A stretch of 30,041 nucleotides of DNA. Source: Proteiniclasticum sp. Its GTDB lineage: Bacteria > Bacillota > Clostridia > Clostridiales > Clostridiaceae. Shown here one piece after another: positions 14,158-21,644 of the stretch. Each line of letters starts with the position of its first letter. Within the stretch, counting starts at the first letter, position 1. Position numbers and translations under genes: made by a program. Location of the stretch: assembly GCF_003514505.1 (NCBI RefSeq), contig NZ_DOPX01000008.1:100098-130138 (forward strand), in the 5' to 3' direction. Under the pieces are notes generated by a model that did no database searches, was not told the DNA's origin, and was given only the letters and a program-made list of their open reading frames with translations.

Positions 14158-14919
14158 TTGAGAAAAACAGGCTTACTTGGAAGAAGAATATCCTATTCGA
14201 AATCTCCTGAGATCCATCAGAGGCTATATGAAAAAAAGCGGCTGATGATTTCTTATGAACTTTTTGATCTTCCACGAGAACACATTCAAAAGTTCATTGA
14301 TGATCTGACTAAAAATGAGATCATCGGATTTAATGTCACGATACCTTATAAAGAAGAAATCATTGGGTATCTTCATGAGCTGGACAGCACTGCGTTGGAA
14401 TGTGGTGCGGTGAACACCGTAGTCATAAAGAATGGGTGGAGAATTGGTTATAATACAGATGTGTTCGGATTCATGCAGTCGCTAGAGGACAACAGAATCG
14501 GTGTGAAAGGCAAAGATGTGCTGATCCTCGGCAGTGGAGGAGCTGCGAAAGCCGTATATACAGCCTTGGTGAAAATGGATGCAAGAATCCATATGGCTTT
14601 TAGATCAGAGACCAGGCGGAAGGAGTTTCCGAAGGCATTATCCATCAGACCACTAGATACCGTGTCTGATGTCAGACCATTTTCACTGGTCATCAATGCC
14701 ACAAAGCTAGGAAACATCCAGCAGGATGAAATGCCTATAGAAATCAAGCAATACAGTGAAAATACCATACTGTACGATCTGAATTATGAGCCGATGCACT
14801 CTTCTTTCCTGCGTTTTGGCAGCAGTGTTGGACTTCAGGTGGTGAATGGCGAGAGTATGCTTTACAATCAGGCTAGAAAGAGTCAGGAATTATGGATCGA
14901 TGCATTCAATATATTTTAA
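14158..14919 (+). CDS. aroE: Shikimate dehydrogenase
   Basis: 253 residues, at the short end for AroE (usually 260-290). The shikimate pocket is ISYSKSP (11-17, serines 14 and 16). The catalytic lysine is Lys65 in NVTIPYK (59-65), and AVNTVV and GYNTD (97-101, Asp101) complete the site. The NADP-binding loop is LGSGGAAKAV (124-133), and NATKLG follows. It reduces 3-dehydroshikimate to shikimate for aromatic amino acids, folate and prephenate. The start is TTG at 14158, seven bases after AGAGAGGAG; no competing ATG fits. Its 3' end overlaps pilT by 28 bases. Shikimate-derived prephenate is also the donor for TrhP chemistry encoded just upstream. Confidence 0.94.
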   Translation: MRKTGLLGRRISYSKSPEIHQRLYEKKRLMISYELFDLPREHIQKFIDDLTKNEIIGFNVTIPYKEEIIGYLHELDSTALECGAVNTVVIKNGWRIGYNTDVFGFMQSLEDNRIGVKGKDVLILGSGGAAKAVYTALVKMDARIHMAFRSETRRKEFPKALSIRPLDTVSDVRPFSLVINATKLGNIQQDEMPIEIKQYSENTILYDLNYEPMHSSFLRFGSSVGLQVVNGESMLYNQARKSQELWIDAFNIF

Positions 14920-15866
14920 ATGAAGCCAGGGATCTTGGTGCGTCTGATATTGTTATGAAGGAAGAACAAAGAGCGGTCTATCGCATCAAAGGAAAGCTCA
15001 TGGAATCAGAAGTAAGCGTTTCAAAAGATCAAATGACAAGGTTTTTCACACTGATGCAACCAGCGGGTTATGTGCAGGAGTATATCGGAGGAGGAACTTC
15101 CGGTATGGACGTTGGATTTGAAGAAAATGGAAGATACCGTGCGAACTTCTTCTCTTCCATGGGGAAAAAATGTGCCGTGATCAGAGTCATAAAAAATGAG
15201 ATCCCTTCTTTAACAGAACTTGGATTACCGGAACATCTTTCAAAAAGAGTGTTGAATAAAAGAGGGCTTTCACTTATTGTAGGAAAAACCGGATCAGGCA
15301 AGTCTACTTCTCTAGCGTCCATCGCACAAGATATTCTCATGAAAGAAAAAGTACATATGATTACCTTGGAAGATCCTGTGGAGTTCTCTTATAGCGGACT
15401 AAAAGGTGAGCTGACTCAACGTGAACTGGGCACAGATTTTGCTGGTTTTGAAAGAGGCATCCATGATGCATTAAGGCAAAGTCCGGACTTTCTCATGATT
15501 GGAGAAATCAGGACACTGGGGGCACTCAAAGCTGCGGTTTCAGCAGCGGAAGCAGGACATGGCATCATTGGCAGCATCCATTCCATGGGGGCTGCAAGAA
15601 CCTTAACAAGGATGCTGTCTATGTTTCAGGAACAAGAAAAAGAGTTTGTGCGATTTCAGCTGTCCCAAAACCTGAACTTTATATTGTCTCAAAAACTCAT
15701 TTATTCAGACAAACAGACCGAACTTGATTACGAGCTTTTCATCAATAGCACGTCTATGGAGAACACCATTCGTGAAGGTCGCTTCCATCAGATTGACAAT
15801 TTGCTTCTGCTTGGCGAGAAGCAGGGGATGAAAAGATTCAAACATAAAAACAAGGATGAATCCTAG
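14892..15866 (+). CDS. PilT-like type IV pilus retraction ATPase (C-terminally short)
   Basis: 324 residues. The N-terminal PAS-like domain begins with the family pattern (LNEARDLGASDIVMK). The ATPase domain has Walker A GKTGSGKST (131-139), the Asp box TLEDPVEF (158-165), Walker B FLMIGEIR (200-207) and a His box AGHGIIGSIHS (221-231). The AIRNLIRE-equivalent helix is modified (ENTIREGRFHQIDNLLLLGEKQGM), and the chain stops soon after, lacking the 20-40 residues common in PilT. No pilB, pilC, pilM or prepilin gene is near, so it is isolated. ATG 14892 lies inside aroE, implying coupling. The stop codon (15864-15866) falls in the loop of the terminator. It probably powers pilus retraction or another secretion ATPase role; partners must lie elsewhere. 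Confidence 0.85.
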   Translation: MDRCIQYILNEARDLGASDIVMKEEQRAVYRIKGKLMESEVSVSKDQMTRFFTLMQPAGYVQEYIGGGTSGMDVGFEENGRYRANFFSSMGKKCAVIRVIKNEIPSLTELGLPEHLSKRVLNKRGLSLIVGKTGSGKSTSLASIAQDILMKEKVHMITLEDPVEFSYSGLKGELTQRELGTDFAGFERGIHDALRQSPDFLMIGEIRTLGALKAAVSAAEAGHGIIGSIHSMGAARTLTRMLSMFQEQEKEFVRFQLSQNLNFILSQKLIYSDKQTELDYELFINSTSMENTIREGRFHQIDNLLLLGEKQGMKRFKHKNKDES

Positions 15867-15885
15867 CAGATTCATCCTTGTTTTT
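15846..15885. terminator. Bidirectional terminator between pilT and fprA
   Basis: A perfect 17-bp inverted repeat (15846-15862 with 15869-15885) has a 6-nt loop. A-tract and T-tract on opposite sides make it work on both strands. It closes convergent pilT (plus) and fprA (minus, ending at 15890), and the pilT stop codon is within it. Confidence 0.92.
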
Positions 15886-15889
15886 AGCT

Positions 15890-17098
15890 TTATTTCTTTA
15901 GTACTGAACTTGCTATAGCATCTGCCAGATCGTCCAGTTTCTCCTCTTCGCCATCCTTCAGTCTGGACTTGATATCCAGAGAATCTCCGATGATTTCCAT
16001 GTTTTTCATGGAAGCGAACCGTTCTGTCATGATCTTAAGTGCTGCACTGGCCCAGCTGTGGTTTCCAATGAGAGCCACTTTTCTGTTTTTTACACCGAGT
16101 GCAGCCATTTCATGCAGCAGATTATCCATGGGATAATATAGACCCATATTATAAGTGGGCGCTGCAGCCACTAAATGACTGTATTTGAATATGTCGCTGA
16201 TGATATAGGATGGATGAGTTTTTGAAACATCATATACACGAATGTCAGTGACCCCTCTTTGAGCCAGTTTATTGGCGAGTGCATCTGCGGTGTTTGCAGT
16301 ATTGCCGTACATGGAACCATAGAAAATGACAACACCGTCTTTTTCGGCTTCATACTTCGACCACTTATCATAAAGGTCGAGGATCAGACTGATATCACTT
16401 CTGAAGATGGGACCATGAAGTGAACAGATCATGTTGATTTCCTGTCCAGCAATCTTCTTGAATACGGACTGAACTTGAGCGCCAAACTTTCCTACGATGT
16501 TAGAGTAGTATCTTCTGGCTTCATCGATGTAGAGATTTGCATAGTCAATCTCATCGTCGAAAAGATTACCAGCTAATGCGCCAAAGGTACCGAATGCGTC
16601 CGCGGCAAACAAAATGCCTTTTGTGGTCTCCAAGTTCATCATGACTTCTGGCCAATGGACCATTGGTGCAAAAACAAACTTCAGGTTATGTGTTCCGAGG
16701 CTCAGTTCGTCGCCTTCCTTCACAATCATCTGATTAGCGGTGATATCCATATTGTAGAACTGATGGAAGAGAGTAAAGGACTTCGTATTTCCAACAACCT
16801 TAACGTTTGGGTACATCTTCACAATATTCTCGATATTGCCACAGTGATCTGGTTCCATATGGTTGATGATCAGGTAATCCAGTTCACGTCCATTCATTAA
16901 ATGGGTAATATTTTCCAGGTACTGGTCTGTGATTGCATCATCTACGGTGTCGATGAGTGCTGTCTTCTCATCCAAGATGAGATACGAGTTATAAGATACA
17001 CCATTGGTCAATGGGAATAGGTTTTCAAACTGTTCCAGTCTTCTGTCATTTCCACCAACCCAGTAAATACTTGGGGAAATTTCTCTTACATTATACAA
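15890..17098 (-). CDS. fprA: FprA-type flavodiiron protein (O2/NO reductase)
   Basis: 402 residues, the size of class A flavodiiron proteins. The metallo-beta-lactamase-like domain carries the diiron ligands H80-x-E82-x-D84 (NHMEPDH), His148 (VHWPEV), Asp167 (AADAFGTFG) and His228 (SLHGP). The flavodoxin domain begins near 255 with the FMN phosphate loop FYGSMYGNT (259-267) and ends with AAPTYNMGLYYP and GNHSWAS. It reduces O2 to water or NO to N2O in the cytoplasm, protecting anaerobes; electrons usually come from rubredoxin or NADH-linked flavoproteins, not encoded here. The start is TTG (17096-17098) with AGGAGGAACG upstream on this strand. It lies 151 bp downstream of hydA in the same direction. 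Confidence 0.95.
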   Translation of the reverse strand: MYNVREISPSIYWVGGNDRRLEQFENLFPLTNGVSYNSYLILDEKTALIDTVDDAITDQYLENITHLMNGRELDYLIINHMEPDHCGNIENIVKMYPNVKVVGNTKSFTLFHQFYNMDITANQMIVKEGDELSLGTHNLKFVFAPMVHWPEVMMNLETTKGILFAADAFGTFGALAGNLFDDEIDYANLYIDEARRYYSNIVGKFGAQVQSVFKKIAGQEINMICSLHGPIFRSDISLILDLYDKWSKYEAEKDGVVIFYGSMYGNTANTADALANKLAQRGVTDIRVYDVSKTHPSYIISDIFKYSHLVAAAPTYNMGLYYPMDNLLHEMAALGVKNRKVALIGNHSWASAALKIMTERFASMKNMEIIGDSLDIKSRLKDGEEEKLDDLADAIASSVLKK

Positions 17099-17175
17099 AA
17101 TTCGTTCCTCCTATGGCCTTTTTCATTTATTATTGAACTCCATGAAATCATCATAGAAATCTTCTTCCATAGAAT

Positions 17176-17204
17176 ATGATAACGCATTGTGAGAGATATC
17201 TCAA
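17176..17204 (-). promoter_or_regulatory. Candidate promoter of fprA
   Basis: On the minus strand, TTGAGA (complement of 17199-17204) and TATCAT (complement of 17176-17181) are separated by 17 bp. It lies 78 bp upstream of the TTG start. This suggests fprA can be transcribed separately from the hyd genes. Confidence 0.55.
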
Positions 17205-17249
17205 TAGGTCCAAGAAAATAAATTGCATGCAATCGATGAAATGGTTTTA

Positions 17250-19004
17250 CTAAATCATGTTCCTGGGGGTGTAGCTGGTGTGAAGAAGTTCGTGCGCTTT
17301 TTCTCCATAGGGTTCACCGATGTACTCACGATACAGCTTCATCACCATCTCATTTTCGTGGGATTTTCTCTTAGGCTTCCCGGCATCTTCCTTATAAATG
17401 GCCTGTTGCCTCTTTTCTATGACCTGGATATCTCCGTGGTGATAGGGCTGTCCGCCACCTCCAATGCAGCCTCCCGGGCAAGCCATAATTTCAATAGCGT
17501 GGAAGTGAAGATCTCCTCTGGAGATCCCCTCAAGCATTTTCCTTGCATTTCCAAGTCCATGGGCGATACCGATGTGAAGCTCCTGATCTTTGATCATCAC
17601 TGTAGCCTGGCGTATACCATCCAGTCCTCTCAGCTGTTTAAAATCAACTTCTATAAGTTCTTCCCCGGTGATCCATTCATAAGCAGTTCGAAGAGCAGCT
17701 TCAATCACTCCGCCAGTGGCACCAAAAATAACAGAAGCTCCGGTGCTCTCTCCAAGAATCTGATCAAACTCTCCTTCCGGAAGAGTGGAAAAATCAATGC
17801 CTGCTTCTTTCAGCATATATCCAAGCTCCCTGGTTGTGATGACCCAGTCTACATCCTTCAGCTCGCCTAGTCTCAGCTCATCACGTTGAACTTCTGCTTT
17901 CTTTGCAATGCAGGGCATAACGCTGACGACGATGATGTCTTCTGGTGAAATACCCATTTTCTCCGCATAGTAGGTTTTGATCATTGTACCCATCATGATT
18001 TGAGGAGATTTGCAAGTGGAAGGAATATCAAGTAGCTCTGGGAACTGGTATTCGAAGAAGCGGACCCAAGCTGGACAGCAGCTGGTCAGGATGGGGAGTT
18101 TTCCGCCGTGTTCCAGACGGTGAAGAAGCTCTGAAGCTTCTTCAATAATGGTCAGATCTGCTGCCCAGTCGGTATCAAAAACACCATTAAAGCCCATTCT
18201 GCGGAAGGCAGTTGCAAGCTGACCCGTGGTGATGACCCCAGGTTCCATACCGAACATTTCGCCTATGGCGACACGAACAGCAGGAGCCACCTGAACGACA
18301 ACATGCTTTTCTTTTTTCAATAAAGCTGCCCAGACTTTGTGCATGTTGTTTACCTCTGACAGGGCTCCCGTTGGACACACAGCAACACACTGTCCACAGA
18401 AGGTGCAGGAGGTGTCAATCATATCAAGGTTGAATGCAGGACCTACAAATGCATCAAATCCGCGTTTGTTTGCGGATAAGATTCCGCAGGTTTGCACCTC
18501 GTTGCACATGGTCTCACAGCGTCTGCACATGATGCATTTGTCCGGGTTTTTGACAAGGGCATAGGAGCTTTTGTCAATGGGGCGGTTCATTTTTTCGCCG
18601 GTGAACGGGATATCGTAAATACCAAGTTTTTTTGCAAGAGCCTGAAGATCACATTGAAGATTCTTTCTGCAGGTAAGGCATTCCATGGGGTGATTGGACA
18701 GCAGAAGCTCCAGATTGATTCTTCTTGCTGAAACTGCTTTTAAAGAATCGGTAATGACTTCCATCCCTTCGGTGACAGTTTCAGAACAAGAGGGTGCCAG
18801 TGCCTGCCGGCCTAAAACTTCTACCATACACACTCTGCAGGAAGCTGTTTTATTGATCATGCCAAAACCTTCCAGATTCAGATGACAAAGGGTTGGAATG
18901 TCTGCATTCACTAATTTAGCTGCTTCATGAATCGTAGTTCCTTTGTCGACCACTATATCGGCACCATTGATTTTCAAATGGATTTTTTCTTTACTGTTGT
19001 TCAT
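17250..19004 (-). CDS. hydA: [FeFe] hydrogenase catalytic subunit HydA (NAD-linked, probably electron-bifurcating)
   Basis: 584 residues with the M3-type layout. An N-terminal [2Fe-2S] domain has C40, C56, C59 and C73. A His-Cys [4Fe-4S] site follows (H105, C109, C112, C118). Two ferredoxin-like [4Fe-4S] sites come next (C157/C160/C163 and onward; C200/C203/C206/C210). The H-cluster domain has TSCCPAW (C309 proton-relay, C310 ligand), MPCIAKKAE (C365) and EIMACPGGCIGGGGQP (C509, C513). Every ligand is offset exactly +10 from Clostridium pasteurianum CpI numbering. It makes or uses H2 as the catalytic partner of HydB and HydC. I use ATG 19004, with AGGTGGTGA overlapping the hydB stop; GTGs at 19014-19016 and 19011-19013 fall within that SD. 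Electron bifurcation is inferred from the HydABC set. Confidence 0.96.
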   Translation of the reverse strand: MNNSKEKIHLKINGADIVVDKGTTIHEAAKLVNADIPTLCHLNLEGFGMINKTASCRVCMVEVLGRQALAPSCSETVTEGMEVITDSLKAVSARRINLELLLSNHPMECLTCRKNLQCDLQALAKKLGIYDIPFTGEKMNRPIDKSSYALVKNPDKCIMCRRCETMCNEVQTCGILSANKRGFDAFVGPAFNLDMIDTSCTFCGQCVAVCPTGALSEVNNMHKVWAALLKKEKHVVVQVAPAVRVAIGEMFGMEPGVITTGQLATAFRRMGFNGVFDTDWAADLTIIEEASELLHRLEHGGKLPILTSCCPAWVRFFEYQFPELLDIPSTCKSPQIMMGTMIKTYYAEKMGISPEDIIVVSVMPCIAKKAEVQRDELRLGELKDVDWVITTRELGYMLKEAGIDFSTLPEGEFDQILGESTGASVIFGATGGVIEAALRTAYEWITGEELIEVDFKQLRGLDGIRQATVMIKDQELHIGIAHGLGNARKMLEGISRGDLHFHAIEIMACPGGCIGGGGQPYHHGDIQVIEKRQQAIYKEDAGKPKRKSHENEMVMKLYREYIGEPYGEKAHELLHTSYTPRNMI

Positions 19005-19016
19005 TGATATCACCAC

Positions 19017-20879
19017 CTAAGCCCTTTTTATCGCATGGAACTTGCAGGCATCATAACACGCGCCACAGGAGATACATAGATTCAGATCAATAAAATGCAC
19101 TTTTTTAGGATGACCTGTGATACAGCCAACGGGACATACTCTTCGGCAGGCGGTACATCCGACACACTGATCCGCAATGACGCTGTATTTAAAGAGCTCT
19201 TTGCAAATACCCGTGGGACATTTTTTATCCTCTACATGAATCCGATATTCCTCTTCAAAATACCTCATGGTACTTAAAACGGGGTTTGGAGCGCTCTGAC
19301 CAAGTCCACACAGAGCTGAATTTTTGATGTTCTGTCCTAAAAGCTGCAGCTGGTCGAGAGTATGATTGCTGCCTTTGCCTTTTGTGATGCTGTCCAGCAT
19401 TTCGAAGAGGCGTTTCGTTCCGATTCTGCAAGGTGTGCACTTGCCACAGGATTCTTCCATAGTGAACTGAAGATAGAACTTTGCGATATCCACCATACAA
19501 TTGTCCTCATCCATTACAATCATTCCCCCTGATCCCATCATGGTTCCAAGAGAACGCAGGCTTTCGTAATCAATGGGCGTATCCAGATGGTCCACTGACA
19601 ATACTCCACCAGAAGGACCACCTGTCTGGACGGCTTTAAATGCCTTTCCATCGGGAATTCCTCCTCCGATATCATAGATGATTTCCCGCAGGGTTGTGCC
19701 CATGGGAACCTCCACCAAACCTACATGACGGACTTTTCCTACCAAAGCAAAAACTTTGGTTCCTTTGCTCTGGCCAACACCAATTCTTGAAAACCAGGGA
19801 GCTCCTTTTAATATGATTTCAGGAACATTGGCGAGTGTCTCAACATTATTGACGGTGGTAGGTTTCTTCAGATACCCTTCTTCTGAAGGGTAGGGGGGTT
19901 TTTTTGTAGGTTCTCCCCGTTTTCCTTCCACTGAATGAATGAGCGCAGTTTCCTCGCCGCAGACAAAAGCGCCTGCACCCAATCTGATTTCTATATCAAA
20001 ATCGAAGCTGCTTCCAAAAATGTGATGACCTAAGATTCCCCAGCTGCGTGCTTGGTCAATCGCGGTGGTGAGGCGTTCTATGGCAAGGGGATACTCTGCT
20101 CGGATATAGATGATGCCATGTGTAGCTCCTGTGGCATATCCTCCGATGAGGAGGCCTTCCAGAACACTATGGGGATCTCCTTCCAGAAGGGAGCGGTCCA
20201 TGTAGGCGCCTGGGTCCCCTTCATCAGCATTGCAGATCATATATTTCTCCGTGCCTTCCGCCTGGGCAGTGGCCTGCCACTTGAGACCTGTGGGGAATCC
20301 TCCGCCACCTCTACCTCTTAAACCGCTTTCTTTGAGAATGGAGATCACTTCCAGAGGGGTGTAATCCATCAGGACTTTGGATAAGGCTTCATAACCGTCA
20401 AAAGCAATATATTCTTCAATCTTTTCCGGATCAATAATACCGCAATTTCTTAGGGCGATTCTCAGCTGTCTTCGTTTTGCACCAAGGGGATCGGTTCTGC
20501 TGAAAGTCATAGGAATGATATGGGACTCAAGAGGGGTGCCTTCTTGCAAGTGTTCTCTTACAATCCTCAGGGCTAAATCCGGATCCACGTAGCCGTAGTA
20601 GACTGGAGGCTGGCCTGGGATATTTACCTGAACTGTAGGTTCGCAGTAGCAAGAACCGATACAGCCTACTTTTACCAGATGTACGTTCGAAAGAGCTTGT
20701 TCGGCAATTTCTTTCTCTAAAGCTTTATATACCTCCATGCCCCCTGCAGCAATACCGCAGGTGGCAAGTCCTACGAGGAGCTCTATCCGTGTGTCTCTGT
20801 TACTGCCGGTTTCACGGAGTGATCTGATGGAGGCGAAGGAGTCGCGGATTTTTTTGAGATCATCACGTTTTTCAGTCAT
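19017..20879 (-). CDS. hydB: HydB: NuoF-like NADH/FMN and iron-sulfur subunit of [FeFe] hydrogenase
   Basis: 620 residues. The N-terminal thioredoxin-like [2Fe-2S]-type domain has C41, C73, C77 and a nearby C79 (GCIGSCYCEP). The NuoF core has the FMN/NADH glycine loop GRGGGGFPTGLKW (189-201), CNADEGDPGAYMDR (216-229) and GAGAFVCGEETALI (301-314). A [4Fe-4S] site is in ESCGKCTPCRIGT (476-488), with a further Cys in ALCGLGQ. The C-terminal ferredoxin module has CVGCTACRRVC (572-582) and CISCGACYDAC (602-612). It passes electrons between NADH and the other iron-sulfur centres. Its ATG (20877-20879) lies inside the end of hydC (8-base overlap), and its stop is 12 bases before hydA, so the three are one operon. 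Confidence 0.96.
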   Translation of the reverse strand: MTEKRDDLKKIRDSFASIRSLRETGSNRDTRIELLVGLATCGIAAGGMEVYKALEKEIAEQALSNVHLVKVGCIGSCYCEPTVQVNIPGQPPVYYGYVDPDLALRIVREHLQEGTPLESHIIPMTFSRTDPLGAKRRQLRIALRNCGIIDPEKIEEYIAFDGYEALSKVLMDYTPLEVISILKESGLRGRGGGGFPTGLKWQATAQAEGTEKYMICNADEGDPGAYMDRSLLEGDPHSVLEGLLIGGYATGATHGIIYIRAEYPLAIERLTTAIDQARSWGILGHHIFGSSFDFDIEIRLGAGAFVCGEETALIHSVEGKRGEPTKKPPYPSEEGYLKKPTTVNNVETLANVPEIILKGAPWFSRIGVGQSKGTKVFALVGKVRHVGLVEVPMGTTLREIIYDIGGGIPDGKAFKAVQTGGPSGGVLSVDHLDTPIDYESLRSLGTMMGSGGMIVMDEDNCMVDIAKFYLQFTMEESCGKCTPCRIGTKRLFEMLDSITKGKGSNHTLDQLQLLGQNIKNSALCGLGQSAPNPVLSTMRYFEEEYRIHVEDKKCPTGICKELFKYSVIADQCVGCTACRRVCPVGCITGHPKKVHFIDLNLCISCGACYDACKFHAIKRA

Positions 20880-21384
20880 GGGAATCCTCCTTATACAGCT
20901 GCAGAATGGTCTTTATATTGTCATGACTGATATGACCATAGACCTTCTGATCTACCATCAGTGCGGGAGCTAAGCCACAAGCGCCTATACATCGGATTTC
21001 TTTTACAGTGAATTGTCCGTCTTTGGTGGTTCCGTGAGCATCTGTTTGAAGCATGCTGCCCAGTTCGTCTCTCATCTTTGCGGATCCTTTGACGAAACAG
21101 GCAGTTCCCATACAGATACTGATGGTGTGTTTGCCTCGCTTTTCTTGTGTGAAGTAGGAGTAAAAACTGACAACGCCGAATACCTTCGAAGCTGGAATGT
21201 TCAGGGTACGAGCAATATGCAACTGCAATTCAGGGGGAAGGTATCCGAAAATTTCTTGCGCTTTATGCAGAATATGGATGAGCAGATGCTCACGGTCTTC
21301 AATGCTGTCGATATACTCATGAAGCTGCTTAATTTTGTCCTCAGGAAAGTCAGGGGTATCAGTAAGAATCTGATGCGTATTCAT
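20872..21384 (-). CDS. hydC: HydC: NuoE-like [2Fe-2S] subunit of [FeFe] hydrogenase
   Basis: 170 residues with the NuoE/24-kDa fold. A helical N-terminal half includes LIHILHKAQEIFGYLP and ASKVFGVVSFYSYF. The thioredoxin-like [2Fe-2S] domain has ligands C91, C96 (CMGTAC), C132 and C136 (RCIGACGLAP). It pairs with HydB in NAD-linked hydrogenases. I start at the ATG at 21382-21384, seven bases from AGGAGG; a GTG two codons upstream overlaps the spacer and is less likely. It is the first gene of the hydCBA operon, with a promoter and a candidate Rex operator about 45-80 bp upstream. Confidence 0.94.
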   Translation of the reverse strand: MNTHQILTDTPDFPEDKIKQLHEYIDSIEDREHLLIHILHKAQEIFGYLPPELQLHIARTLNIPASKVFGVVSFYSYFTQEKRGKHTISICMGTACFVKGSAKMRDELGSMLQTDAHGTTKDGQFTVKEIRCIGACGLAPALMVDQKVYGHISHDNIKTILQLYKEDSHD

Positions 21385-21425
21385 GTTCACACCTCCTAAA
21401 AAACAAGAGATACAGTGTTATCTTA

Positions 21426-21454
21426 GTTGTAGCAATTAACATAATAATTGTCAA
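21426..21454 (-). promoter_or_regulatory. Probable hydCBA promoter
   Basis: On the minus strand, TTGACA (complement of 21449-21454) and TACAAC (complement of 21426-21431) have 17-bp spacing, upstream of the hydC SD. The -35 box is embedded in the candidate Rex operator. Confidence 0.65.
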
Positions 21455-21465
21455 TTAAATCACAA
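21448..21465. promoter_or_regulatory. Candidate Rex (NADH/NAD redox) operator
   Basis: The 18-mer TTGTCAATTAAATCACAA (plus strand) is an imperfect palindrome. Read on the minus strand it matches 11 of 14 fixed positions of the Rex consensus TTGTTAA-N4-TTAACAA. It covers the hydC -35 hexamer, a repressing position. Rex commonly controls hydrogenase and fermentation genes in Clostridia. No rex gene is in this window; the call rests on motif and position. Confidence 0.5.
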
Positions 21466-21493
21466 ATAATTTACAGAATTTTTTGTGATTTAA
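21455..21493. repeat. 12-bp inverted repeat in the hydC-ABC-F intergenic region
   Basis: TTAAATCACAAA (21455-21466) and its exact complement TTTGTGATTTAA (21482-21493) are separated by 15 bp. The left arm is half of the Rex-like operator; the right arm may be a second half-site upstream of it. There is no T-run typical of a terminator for either strand. Confidence 0.6.
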
Positions 21494-21591
21494 ACAAATC
21501 AGAAGATCGAATATTTCAAGTGTAAAAAGAAGCATTTCCTCTGAGATTCAATAATATTTTTAAGATGCACCTGTCTAATGACGATGATTCA

Positions 21592-21600
21592 TGTTATAAT
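21592..21600 (+). promoter_or_regulatory. Extended -10 promoter of the ABC-F gene
   Basis: TG-T-TATAAT (21592-21600) has a weak -35 (TGTCTA, 21572-21577) at 17 bp. It is divergent from the hydCBA promoter and lies 45 bases before the ATG. Confidence 0.6.
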
Positions 21601-21644
21601 AATTATTTGTGTGAGTAATTATGACAATGGAGTGAGTGAAATTA

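Noticed and set aside
17193..17202. 10-bp palindrome GAGATATCTC upstream of fprA
   Set aside because: Short and A/T-containing, overlapping the putative -35; could be an operator but there is no independent support.
17223..17870. 215-codon plus-strand frame antisense to hydA
   Set aside because: It reads across the H-cluster codons of hydA on the opposite strand and has no protein features.
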